Source of the DNA: Flavobacteriaceae bacterium
GTDB taxonomy: Bacteria > Bacteroidota > Bacteroidia > Flavobacteriales > Flavobacteriaceae
Assembly (NCBI GenBank): GCA_018699935.1
Contig: JABISF010000011.1
Location: 1 to 43,739 of the forward strand
DNA length: 43,739 bases
Direction: 5' to 3'
Every line of letters starts with the position of its first letter. Within the stretch, counting starts at the first letter, position 1. Below the pieces are notes generated by a model. That model was not told where the DNA came from. It saw only the letters and a program-made list of their open reading frames with translations, and did no database searches. Of the stretch, positions 8,111 to 15,984 are shown piece by piece. A program made the position numbers and the translations under genes.

Positions 8111-8695
8111 TTATTCTTTGGCAATGATTTCTTTTATTTTTTCAAAAACTTGTGCCACGGGCAAGCCTACAATATTGGTATAACTCCCGTGTATTTCGCT
8201 GATATGTAGTGTTCCAAAGGGGTCCTGAATGCCATAAGCTCCTGCCTTGTCTAGGGGAGAGCCCGTGGCGATATAATCACGGATTTCTTGCGGTGAGATT
8301 TTGTTAAATCGCACTTCAGAAACGGCATGGATGCATTCCCATTGGTCGGAATACAAAAAACCTACCGCTGTAATGACTTGATGGCTGGCGTTGGAAAGTG
8401 CAGTAAGCATGGCCTCGACTTCTTGTTCATCTTTTGGTTTTCCCAAACATTGTTGGTACTGCCAAACAATGGTATCGGCCGTAATCACAAGTTGTTTATT
8501 CTTGATTTTGGATTGAAAAGGCGCAGCTTTTTGACGAACAATATGTTCCGCTATGGCAACCCCCTGCAGCGAAGCAGGAAACGTTTCTTCCACAGGAATC
8601 ACTTCTTTTTTAAAAGGAATTCCCAATTCTTCAAAAAAAGCTTGTCTTCTAGGAGACCCCGACGCTAGAATAATTTCAAAACCTTTTAAATCCAT
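8111..8695 (-). CDS. maf: Maf-like nucleoside triphosphate pyrophosphatase
   Basis: The 194-residue protein has the usual Maf length and motifs: ASGSPRR at 11-17, the catalytic-region ITADTIV at 71-77, GKPKD at 85-89, and a C-terminal AYGIQDPFG...GSYTNIVGLP block. Maf proteins are cytosolic enzymes that hydrolyse non-canonical or regular nucleoside triphosphates (dTTP/UTP type) to monophosphate and diphosphate. The gene starts 3 bases after the KdsC-like gene and is followed by the lipoprotein gene, inside a minus-strand operon. Confidence 0.93.
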   Translation of the reverse strand: MDLKGFEIILASGSPRRQAFFEELGIPFKKEVIPVEETFPASLQGVAIAEHIVRQKAAPFQSKIKNKQLVITADTIVWQYQQCLGKPKDEQEVEAMLTALSNASHQVITAVGFLYSDQWECIHAVSEVRFNKISPQEIRDYIATGSPLDKAGAYGIQDPFGTLHISEIHGSYTNIVGLPVAQVFEKIKEIIAKE

Positions 8696-8698
8696 AAA

Positions 8699-9229
8699 TT
8701 AATCTTTACCCGCACCAATATCCAAACGCCATTTTCCTTGTACCCGAAGCACCTGTTCGATGATTTCTCTCACACAACCGGCACCCCCGTTTTTGTGGGA
8801 CACATAATCTGCCATAGCCTTTACATCCGAAACAGCATCGGCGGGGCAGCATCCCAAACCTACTTTTTCCATCACTGGGATGTCTGGAATGTCATCTCCC
8901 ACATAGAGAATGGTTTCGGGGTCTAAATCGTAATTATCCATCAAATCTTGATAGGAGTCCAATTTGTGGTTGGCACCCAAATAGATGTCAAAAATCCCGA
9001 GCTCTTTCATCCGCGTTTCTATGCCTATATTCCGTGCGCCGGATATGATCACGATTTTATACCCTTGAATCAAAGCGCATTTCATGGCATAGCCATCCTT
9101 GGTGTCCATGGCTCGGAGCAGCTCGCCCTCGGTGGTGATTAAAATTTTACCATCCGTCAAAACACCGTCTACATCAAAGATGAAGGTTTTAATATGGGGT
9201 AATACATTTTTATAGTTGGCTGCTTTCAT
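8699..9229 (-). CDS. kdsC: KdsC-like HAD phosphatase
   Basis: The 176-residue HAD phosphatase has the nucleophile motif DVDGVLTDG at 19-27, the SGA motif near 63, and the acidic motif VGDDIPD at 110-116. Length and motif pattern match the KdsC type (C0 HAD without a large cap), which removes phosphate from KDO-8-phosphate in lipopolysaccharide core synthesis. Related enzymes act on other sugar phosphates, so the substrate is inferred. It overlaps the upstream DUF2520 gene by 20 bases and sits 3 bases before maf. Confidence 0.85.
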   Translation of the reverse strand: MKAANYKNVLPHIKTFIFDVDGVLTDGKILITTEGELLRAMDTKDGYAMKCALIQGYKIVIISGARNIGIETRMKELGIFDIYLGANHKLDSYQDLMDNYDLDPETILYVGDDIPDIPVMEKVGLGCCPADAVSDVKAMADYVSHKNGGAGCVREIIEQVLRVQGKWRLDIGAGKD

Positions 9230-9968
9230 GATGTTTTTGTATTGAAGTGGTGAGGGTGTTATAAATTGTTTTTAAAGTGGGGTCTTGGATGATTTCTAAA
9301 TGTCTTTGAAGGGTCATTGTATCGTTTCTGAGTGCTGGTCCAGTTTGCGCCGCTTCGGGGCTGAGGGCTTCAATTTTTTGTGCGGTTTCAGCAATCAGCG
9401 GTCGTAAAAGATCAAACGATAGCTGATGGGCTTTACAAAGTGCAGCCGCTTGCACATATAAATGATTGGTAAAGTTGTTCACCAAAACCGCAGCCAAATG
9501 GAGTACTTCCCTTTGATGGGAATTTAAGGATAGAGCAACAGCTCCCATGCGTTCCACCCACTGCATAAGTAAGGCGGTATCGTCTGTATTTGAGGCTTCA
9601 ACAGCAAAAGAGAGTTTGGAAAACGACACTTGTTGGCTAGTGCTAAAACTTTGAACGGGATAACACACCCCTCTGCGCGGGTGTGGCAAAAGCACGTCTA
9701 TGGAAACACTGCCCGCAGTATGCACCACTAAAGCATTTTTGGGGAGTTGTTGGGCGATGCTCCCAATTGCGTTGTCGGATACGGCCAAAAGATAGAGGTC
9801 GGCGGTTTTGAGCTGATTCAATTCCTTCACGATCGGGATGCCTTCCGGACTTATAGCACTACTCGCCGAACGGTCATACCACTGAACCAGAGGAGTTTCT
9901 TTTTGATCTACAAATGTTCGATACAATTGTTTCCCAAGTTTTCCGGCACCGAGTAGTATGACTTTCAT
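9210..9968 (-). CDS. DUF2520/Rossmann-like dehydrogenase-related protein
   Basis: The 252-residue protein starts with a nucleotide-binding motif, MKVILLGAGKLGKQLY (GAGKLG at 7-12), and has a helical C-terminal half of the DUF2520 type (HREVLHLAAVLVNNFTNHLY). The layout is like NADP-dependent 6-phosphogluconate or ketopantoate reductase-like proteins. The reaction is not known. It is probably the first gene of the seven-gene minus-strand operon ending with the symporter; no TAnnTTTG element is visible upstream. Confidence 0.85.
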   Translation of the reverse strand: MKVILLGAGKLGKQLYRTFVDQKETPLVQWYDRSASSAISPEGIPIVKELNQLKTADLYLLAVSDNAIGSIAQQLPKNALVVHTAGSVSIDVLLPHPRRGVCYPVQSFSTSQQVSFSKLSFAVEASNTDDTALLMQWVERMGAVALSLNSHQREVLHLAAVLVNNFTNHLYVQAAALCKAHQLSFDLLRPLIAETAQKIEALSPEAAQTGPALRNDTMTLQRHLEIIQDPTLKTIYNTLTTSIQKHHESSQL

Positions 9969-9999
9969 AGATAAGATGTAAAAATACTAAACCTAAACG

Positions 10000-10037
10000 A
10001 GGATGAAGAAAGGAAGTAAGGTTTTCATCCTTTTTTT
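10000..10037 (+). terminator. Orphan terminator-like hairpin in a divergent gap
   Basis: A perfect 8-bp stem AGGATGAA/TTCATCCT closes a 16-base loop (arms 10000-10007 and 10024-10031) and is followed by a T-run. It is oriented on the plus strand, but the gene to the left is transcribed away from it. It may be a leader attenuator of the haemoglobin transcript or the end of an unseen short RNA. The T-run also forms the left arm of a second hairpin at 10033-10052. Nothing else is recognised in the 157-base gap apart from a weak TAACTTTA at 10081-10088. Confidence 0.5.
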
Positions 10038-10125
10038 CTCAAAGGAGAAAAAGAAAAGGCGATTTTTTATATTCATTTAATAACTTTAAATTGTATTTAA
10101 CCTCAAAAAACTTAACTGAAACACT

Positions 10126-10509
10126 TTGAAAGCAATAGAAAACAGAGCTGATGTACAACTTTTGGTGACCGAATTTTATAAAAAAATAAGAACCGACGAA
10201 CTCTTAGGGCCAATTTTTAACAAGGCCATTTCGGATTGGCCACAACACCACGAACAACTCACCGATTTTTTGGAATCCCAATTGTTTTTTGTAGCAAAAT
10301 TCAAGGGAAATCCAGTGTTAAAGCACATACAAGTGGACGCCCAAAACAAGTATTCCATAGCTGCCCTACATTTTGGAGTATGGTTGAATTATTGGTTTGA
10401 AACATTGGATGCACTTTTTGAAGGGGAGTGCGCACTGCGGGCAAAAAATCGTGCGAGAAACATGGGGAGTCATTTTTATTTAAAAATTTATCAGGCAAGG
10501 CCGCAATAA
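10126..10509 (+). CDS. Group III truncated haemoglobin
   Basis: The 127-residue protein fits the group III (trHbP/CtbIII) truncated haemoglobins. FYKKIRTDELLGPIF contains the B-helix aromatic pair and the CD1 phenylalanine (F31). The proximal haem histidine is H82 in LHFGVWL. Such proteins bind haem and O2 or NO in the cytosol and are thought to act in NO detoxification or micro-aerobic metabolism. The only in-frame start giving full length is a TTG at 10126; there is no in-frame ATG near it and no clear ribosome binding site. It precedes the cytochrome c assembly gene, a plausible haem-related neighbourhood. Confidence 0.85.
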   Translation: MKAIENRADVQLLVTEFYKKIRTDELLGPIFNKAISDWPQHHEQLTDFLESQLFFVAKFKGNPVLKHIQVDAQNKYSIAALHFGVWLNYWFETLDALFEGECALRAKNRARNMGSHFYLKIYQARPQ

Positions 10510-10549
10510 AAAATCATTTTCCTTAAATTTACAGTCCAAATCTTACAAT

Positions 10550-10834
10550 ATGAAACTCTATCATTCTTTTGAACGTTTTTACCTCAGCAAATTTTATCTT
10601 TTTATTCCAGCGGCCATTATCATTTTGGCTTGTATGGCGGCTTTTGTAGCCTACTATCTTACGATTGACGGGCTCCATCCACTAAACTTTATTCAACTTA
10701 TTATTTGTGTTGCTGCTGCGGTAGGTTATTTGGCGGCAGTACTCGGGCAGATGCCTAGAAAAAGGACTTTTCAATATTTTTTTTACGGCTTACTCATCGA
10801 ACTTTTTTTACTTGTGATTAACATGATTTTTTAA
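10550..10834 (+). CDS. Small membrane protein with three predicted helices
   Basis: The 94-residue protein has three hydrophobic stretches at about 17-37, 47-66 and 76-93, joined by short charged loops (QMPRKRTF). No family is recognised. It lies between the truncated haemoglobin and CcsBA genes on the same strand, with 40 bases on the left and 68 on the right. A role linked to haem or respiratory assembly is only an inference from position. Confidence 0.65.
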   Translation: MKLYHSFERFYLSKFYLFIPAAIIILACMAAFVAYYLTIDGLHPLNFIQLIICVAAAVGYLAAVLGQMPRKRTFQYFFYGLLIELFLLVINMIF

Positions 10835-10870
10835 TCGGACAAAGTCTGTGAAGGTTTCTTTTACATGACG

Positions 10871-10878
10871 TATATTTG
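10871..10878 (+). promoter_or_regulatory. -7 promoter element for ccsBA
   Basis: TATATTTG is an exact TAnnTTTG match. Twenty bases upstream a TGTG at 10847-10850 could serve as a degenerate -33 element. The element overlaps an upstream in-frame TTG (10876), so transcription would start beyond it; this supports the ATG at 10903 as the true start of ccsBA. Confidence 0.6.
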
Positions 10879-10902
10879 CATCGCTTTAGAAGCAAATTTT
10901 CG

Positions 10903-13900
10903 ATGAAAAATCAACTCTTTAAATACCTTTTTTCTACACGTTTAACGGCAATAAACTTCATCCTGTACCCCACAGCCATGGCTTTTGGCACTTTTATCGA
11001 AAGCTGGTACAGTACCGATACCTCCAAAATTTGGATTTACAACGCTTGGTGGTTTGAACTTCTTATGGTTTTAATGGCCATTAATTTTGTTGGAAATATT
11101 TTTATTTATCGTTTAATGCGTAAAGAAAAATGGGCCGTGTTGCTGCTTCATCTTTCCTTTTTATTGATTTTGTTGGGCGCTTTTGTGACGCGTTATATTG
11201 GCTATGAAGGAGTGATGCCCATACGAGAAGGCGTTACTGAAAATCAAATGTTGTCCGATAAAACCTATCTCACGGTATATGTGGATGGGGAAATAGATGG
11301 GGTTGCACAGCGTAAAAAACTACAAGGCGATTTGTTGCTCTCCGAACATGTTGACAATAGTTTTCGTTGGAAAAATAAATTTAACGAGCAAGAATTTTCA
11401 ATTCAATATTTAAATTTTATTGAAAATGCTACGGAAGGCTTGGTTTTGGACGATAAAGGAGAACGCTACCTCAAGATTGTCGAAGCCGGAGATGGCAATC
11501 GTCACGACCACTATTTGAAAGAGGGAGATATTGCCAACATCCACAATATTTTATTTACGCTCAACCGTCCCCAAGAGGGAGCCATCAATATTCAAGTGGC
11601 AGAGGGATTATATACCATTGAATCCCCATTTGAAGGACAGTTTATGCGAATGGCCGATCAGTTCCAAGGAGTATTGGAAGCCAATGTGGCGACTCCTCTC
11701 CAGTTACGGGCTTTGTATACGCTTCCTAATTTCCAGTTTGTCATTCCCGAGCCTGCACTTCGAGGGGTTTTTGACATTGTCAAAGCGGATACCCAAGGCG
11801 AAGCAGTTCAAAATGCTTTGCGTTTGGAGGTCAGCGTAGGAAATGCCTCCGAACAAATCACCCTATTGGGGGGAAAAGGTTCGGTAAACGATCCCAAAAA
11901 AGTGACGGTGGGCAATCTTGATTTTTACTTGCAGTTCGGGTCGCTCCCCATTGAACTTCCTTTTGCCATTAAACTCAATGACTTTATTGCCGAAAAATAT
12001 CCCGGAACTGAGAAGAGTTATGCTTCATTTATGAGTAAAATAACCCTAGAGGACAAGACCACCTCGTTTGATTATGACATTTATATGAACCATGTTTTGG
12101 ATTATGAAGGTTATCGTTTTTTTCAAGCTTCTTTTAACCCCGACGAAAAAGGTACCATACTTTCTGTGAATCACGACCGATGGGGCACATGGATTACCTA
12201 TACGGGTTATATTTTACTTTATTTGAGTATGATTGGAATTTTCTTTATCGGCAAAACCCGTTTTAAAGACCTTTCCAAAGCACTGGATAAAATCAAAGCT
12301 CAGAAAAAAGTGCTTGGAGTAATGCTTCTTTTAATTGGATTAAACAGCTCGTTTTTGCAAGCACAAGAACATACGCATGTGCAGCAGTCCTCGATCGATT
12401 TTGACTCGATCATTCAGGCAAATGCGTTTTCCAAGGAACATGCAGCAACCTTTGGCAAACTCGTTATTCAAGATGCAGGGGGACGTATGAAACCCGCCAA
12501 TACGTTTTCTTCTGAATTATTAAGAAAAGTCAGCAAAAGTGATACTTACAAGGGGTTGAATTCCGATCAAGTCCTATTATCGATCATGAACAATCCGGCA
12601 ATTTGGTATAATGTTCCAATGATTTTCCTCAAAAGAGGAAATGACAGTATTCGCCAACTGACCGGACAAGATAAAAAAGCAAAATACGCTCCTTTATTAT
12701 CGTTTTTTGATAAGGATGGGAATTACAAATTAGCCCCGCAATTGGAAATGGCCTATCGCGCGGCAGTACCCAATCAATTTCAAAAAGATTTTATCGAATT
12801 GGACCGCAGAGTGAATTTGTTGTACTCTGCTTTGGAGGGAAAAATCATGCGAATTTTTCCGCTTCCAAATGACGATAATAACAAATGGGTGTCCTATCCC
12901 GAGTTGGAGGCAAGCAGCTTTCAGGGAAAGGATTCACTGTATGTGCGCAATATTTTGCCTCTATATTTTCAATCCTTACGTTTGGCACAACAAGACCAAG
13001 ACTATTCCCAAGCGCAAACGCTTCTGGAAAGCATTCACGGATTTCAAAAAAAGTTTGGTAGTGCGGTTTTGCCTTCGGAAGACAAAATCAATACCGAGAT
13101 TACCTACAATAAATACGATATTTTTAAAAAACTATACAGTTGGTATATCTATGCGGGTACGCTCTTTTTTGTGGTATTGATCTTTCAAATTTTTAATTCC
13201 AATAAATTTATTACGCTTTTGGTAAAGGGATTTAAAGGGTTGATGCTGCTCTTGTTCCTGCTTCATACGGCCGGGTTAATTGCCCGTTGGTACATTTCGG
13301 GGCATGCCCCTTGGAGCGATGCCTATGAATCCATGATTTATGTGGCTTGGGCAACACAATTTTTCGGTCTTGTTTTTGGTCGAAAATCCACCTTGACCAT
13401 GGCCTCCACTGCTTTTGTAGCAGGAATGATATTAATGATTGCGCACTGGAATTGGATGGATCCGGCCATCGCCAATTTGGTGCCTGTGTTAGACAGTTAT
13501 TGGTTGATGATACACGTTGCCGTAATTGTCGGAAGTTACGGTCCTTTTGCCTTGGCAATGATCATTGGAGCCGTTGCCCTGTTGTTGATGTTGGTCGCCT
13601 CCGAGAAAAACAAGGAAAAAATTAAATTGCAAATCAAAGAACTCACCATCATCAATGAATTGGCACTCACTGTCGGCTTGATTATGCTCACCATTGGGAA
13701 CTTTTTGGGTGGTATGTGGGCCAACGAAAGCTGGGGACGCTATTGGGGCTGGGATCCCAAAGAAACTTGGGCACTCATCAGCATTATGGTATATGCCTTT
13801 GTCATTCACATGCGTTTGGTTCCCGGATTACGTGGGGCTTGGATTTTTAATTTAATGAGTGTGGTAGCTTTTGCCAGTATATTGATGACTTATTTTGGGG

Positions 13901-14052
13901 TTAATTTTTATTTGGTCGGCTTGCATTCCTATGCCAGTGGGGATAAAATTATAACACCCAATTTTGTCTATTATGCTATTGTTGTCGTTACGCTTTTGGG
14001 AATTGCATCCTACTTCCGTTCTCGGGTTTTGTACGGTAAAAATATGGCATAA
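10903..14052 (+). CDS. ccsA: Fused CcsBA (ResB-ResC) cytochrome c assembly protein
   Basis: This is a fusion of about 1049 residues, with a ResB/CcsB-like N-terminal half and a CcsA (ResC) C-terminal half. The N-terminus has several membrane segments and a long periplasmic domain. A second hydrophobic stretch near residue 475 is followed by another soluble domain, then a block of C-terminal membrane helices. The tryptophan-rich haem-handling motif is visible at 944-953 (WGRYWGWDPK), and HAPWSDAYES precedes it. System II proteins export and ligate haem to CXXCH cytochromes at the outer face of the inner membrane. A single fused polypeptide is usual in this phylum. The ATG at 10903 is chosen because the upstream TTG lies in the promoter. 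Confidence 0.93.
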   Translation: MKNQLFKYLFSTRLTAINFILYPTAMAFGTFIESWYSTDTSKIWIYNAWWFELLMVLMAINFVGNIFIYRLMRKEKWAVLLLHLSFLLILLGAFVTRYIGYEGVMPIREGVTENQMLSDKTYLTVYVDGEIDGVAQRKKLQGDLLLSEHVDNSFRWKNKFNEQEFSIQYLNFIENATEGLVLDDKGERYLKIVEAGDGNRHDHYLKEGDIANIHNILFTLNRPQEGAINIQVAEGLYTIESPFEGQFMRMADQFQGVLEANVATPLQLRALYTLPNFQFVIPEPALRGVFDIVKADTQGEAVQNALRLEVSVGNASEQITLLGGKGSVNDPKKVTVGNLDFYLQFGSLPIELPFAIKLNDFIAEKYPGTEKSYASFMSKITLEDKTTSFDYDIYMNHVLDYEGYRFFQASFNPDEKGTILSVNHDRWGTWITYTGYILLYLSMIGIFFIGKTRFKDLSKALDKIKAQKKVLGVMLLLIGLNSSFLQAQEHTHVQQSSIDFDSIIQANAFSKEHAATFGKLVIQDAGGRMKPANTFSSELLRKVSKSDTYKGLNSDQVLLSIMNNPAIWYNVPMIFLKRGNDSIRQLTGQDKKAKYAPLLSFFDKDGNYKLAPQLEMAYRAAVPNQFQKDFIELDRRVNLLYSALEGKIMRIFPLPNDDNNKWVSYPELEASSFQGKDSLYVRNILPLYFQSLRLAQQDQDYSQAQTLLESIHGFQKKFGSAVLPSEDKINTEITYNKYDIFKKLYSWYIYAGTLFFVVLIFQIFNSNKFITLLVKGFKGLMLLLFLLHTAGLIARWYISGHAPWSDAYESMIYVAWATQFFGLVFGRKSTLTMASTAFVAGMILMIAHWNWMDPAIANLVPVLDSYWLMIHVAVIVGSYGPFALAMIIGAVALLLMLVASEKNKEKIKLQIKELTIINELALTVGLIMLTIGNFLGGMWANESWGRYWGWDPKETWALISIMVYAFVIHMRLVPGLRGAWIFNLMSVVAFASILMTYFGVNFYLVGLHSYASGDKIITPNFVYYAIVVVTLLGIASYFRSRVLYGKNMA

Positions 14053-14096
14053 TTTTTGGTTAGAGCGACTCAAATTTTTTTAAAACAACAATTATT

Positions 14097-14540
14097 ATGA
14101 AACCCTTACATTTTACCTTGAATCTATTCATTCTTTTAGTTTTAGTTTCCTGCACCAAAACCGCTGAGGTTGAACCCGAAGATGCTCTTTCCAAACAAGA
14201 GAAAATTTGGAAAGACCAAGGAATTACCGATTATGAATTCACTCTACAAATCACTTGTTTCTGTATCTACGAATACACGCTTCCCAAAAAGATCGTAGTT
14301 CGCAACAATGAAATTCAAACGGTAAACGGAATAGATTATTCCACTCTTGAATTCGAAACCTATATGACTTTGGATGAATTTTTTGATTATATCAGAGAAA
14401 GACAAAGCAAAAATCCTGTGGTTGAGGAGCTGACCTTTGATCCCGAATACGGATTCCCAACTTATATTTATTTTGATATAAGTAAGATGATAGCCGATGA
14501 GGAAGTCGGTTATACCATCAGCGAATTTAAAGCAAATTGA
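14097..14540 (+). CDS. DUF6174-type lipoprotein
   Basis: The 147-residue product has a lipoprotein signal with lipobox LVSC (Cys19). The mature part begins acidic and then shows DYEFTLQITCFC (Cys54 and Cys56) followed by a beta-strand pattern, as in DUF6174 proteins. These are cell-envelope proteins without assigned function. It is 44 bases downstream of ccsBA, so cotranscription is possible. It ends 3 bases from the convergent TerB-like gene. Confidence 0.75.
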   Translation: MKPLHFTLNLFILLVLVSCTKTAEVEPEDALSKQEKIWKDQGITDYEFTLQITCFCIYEYTLPKKIVVRNNEIQTVNGIDYSTLEFETYMTLDEFFDYIRERQSKNPVVEELTFDPEYGFPTYIYFDISKMIADEEVGYTISEFKAN

Positions 14541-14543
14541 TTT

Positions 14544-14960
14544 TTAAAAGGCCTCAATAAATTTATCTTCATCGATCCCTTTTCGAAGAAGTTCAAAAGA
14601 TTTTTCCATTATGGTTTCGGCTTCCTGAGTAGGAAAGCCCAGTCCAATGATAAAGCGTTTCATCATTTTTTTCTCGGCAGCATCAGCAATATGATCCACC
14701 ATCACCATACGGGATAAATCATACAAGCGCTCCAAACGTTTTTTTCCCGAATAGGGAGGATTAACAGGATGTGCAGCGGGGTTGGAAATAATGGCTTCGA
14801 TTTCAGGGGTTTCGATATCCAACCGTTGTGCCGTGCGATGGATAAAGGCAGATTCTTCGGGAGTAACCACTCCGTCGGCCAGAGCAATACTGGCGAGGGC
14901 AGCAAAGTGATCGCGATTTCGAGTTTTAAAGCCAGAGGAAAATAAATCAGATAGGGACAT
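14544..14960 (-). CDS. TerB-like protein
   Basis: From the ATG at 14960 the protein is 138 residues. It has the all-helical TerB-family pattern, with an acidic loop ALADGVVTPEE near 27-37 and a second half (DHIADAAEKKMMKRF). TerB domains are linked to tellurite resistance and membrane-associated metal-binding complexes, but stand-alone members in this phylum are uncharacterised and tellurite resistance should not be assumed. An in-frame ATG six codons upstream lies within the -7 element and is therefore rejected as the start. No other ter gene is near. Confidence 0.75.
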   Translation of the reverse strand: MSLSDLFSSGFKTRNRDHFAALASIALADGVVTPEESAFIHRTAQRLDIETPEIEAIISNPAAHPVNPPYSGKKRLERLYDLSRMVMVDHIADAAEKKMMKRFIIGLGFPTQEAETIMEKSFELLRKGIDEDKFIEAF

Positions 14961-14975
14961 AATCAAGTATTTTTT

Positions 14976-14983
14976 CAAAGATA
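14976..14983 (-). promoter_or_regulatory. -7 element for the TerB-like gene
   Basis: The minus strand reads TATCTTTG, matching TAnnTTTG. Transcription would start near 14970, just ahead of the ATG at 14960. The -33 region is not obvious. Confidence 0.5.
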
Positions 14984-15008
14984 AAAAAATGGTTTTGGCT
15001 ATGGGTTT

Positions 15009-15016
15009 TAATTTTG
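15009..15016 (+). promoter_or_regulatory. -7 element for the arginase gene
   Basis: TAATTTTG matches TAnnTTTG exactly. It would give a start near 15023 and a leader of about 25 bases before the ATG at 15047. It is arranged back to back with the TerB -7 element, about 26 bases apart. Confidence 0.5.
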
Positions 15017-15046
15017 GTTGTATTTTTAATCGCTAATCAACAATTT

Positions 15047-15982
15047 ATGAAACCCCTATTCATAATCAAAAACCGATCCGATATAGGTGCCGGCACACGT
15101 GGCTCCGACATGGGCATCGATGCGATAGAAATTGCAGCCATCAATGCAGACAATGATTTTTTTAATCGGCATCCGTTTTGCGATGTTCCCACCAACAATG
15201 AAACCATTTATAACCGGGTAAATAACACTACGGCCAAACGGATAAATTTTGTGGTGGAACAATGTGAACGGGTCAAAACGGCAACCCAAAATGCCCTAAC
15301 TCAAAATTATTTTCCGCTGCTTTTGTCTGGCGATCATTCTTCGGCTTTAGGCACTTTGGCGGGAATCAAATCCACCCATCCGGACTTGACATTGGCAGCC
15401 ATTTGGATCGATGCACATGCCGATTTGCATACGCCTTGGAGTTCTCCCTCTGGAAACATACACGGAATGCCGCTGGCCGCAGCTTTAGGACACGATAACA
15501 AAGCCCAGCAAATCAACACCGTTGCCGAAGCCACCTTGTCCAGTTGGGAACAACTCAAACAATTGGGTTCAGTAAGTCCCATGCTACTCCCGGAGCATTT
15601 AATTTATTTTGGCGTTCGCGACACCGAGGCAGAGGAAAACGCCATTATGGATGCCCACGGTATTAGAAATTATCCGGTACATGAAATCCGACACCGAGGA
15701 TTGCATTGCTGTGTTCAGGAAGCTTTGGAACAACTCCAAATGGTAGATTTAATCTATATCACCTTTGACGTGGATTCTTTGGATTGCGATTTAATATCTC
15801 GAGGAACCGGAACTCCCGTTTCCAAAGGATTCGACCCTCAAGAAGTGATCCAAATCATTCAAGGATTTCTTGCCAGCGAAAAAGTTGTCGCTTTGGAAGT
15901 TTGTGAGGTCAATCCCTTATTGGATCAAAAAGGAAATCGTATGGCCGAAGCAGCCTTTGAGGCGATCCAGGCAATTTTTTAA
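15047..15982 (+). CDS. rocF: Arginase-family ureohydrolase
   Basis: The product is 311 residues from the ATG at 15047. Binuclear manganese motifs are all present: GDHS at 95-98 (His97), DAHAD at 122-126 (Asp122, His124, Asp126) and FDVDSLD with Asp241 and Asp243. The RGTGTPVSKGFDPQE block resembles arginases, which split arginine to ornithine and urea, rather than agmatinases. Formiminoglutamase is an alternative but no hut gene is near. It is monocistronic in this window, with its own -7 element. It ends 2 bases from the convergent outer-membrane protein gene. Confidence 0.85.
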   Translation: MKPLFIIKNRSDIGAGTRGSDMGIDAIEIAAINADNDFFNRHPFCDVPTNNETIYNRVNNTTAKRINFVVEQCERVKTATQNALTQNYFPLLLSGDHSSALGTLAGIKSTHPDLTLAAIWIDAHADLHTPWSSPSGNIHGMPLAAALGHDNKAQQINTVAEATLSSWEQLKQLGSVSPMLLPEHLIYFGVRDTEAEENAIMDAHGIRNYPVHEIRHRGLHCCVQEALEQLQMVDLIYITFDVDSLDCDLISRGTGTPVSKGFDPQEVIQIIQGFLASEKVVALEVCEVNPLLDQKGNRMAEAAFEAIQAIF

Positions 15983-15984
15983 AG

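Noticed and set aside
14544-14960. Tellurite resistance function for the TerB-like gene
   Set aside because: No terC, terD, terZ or other ter genes are near, and single TerB-domain proteins are widespread without such a role.
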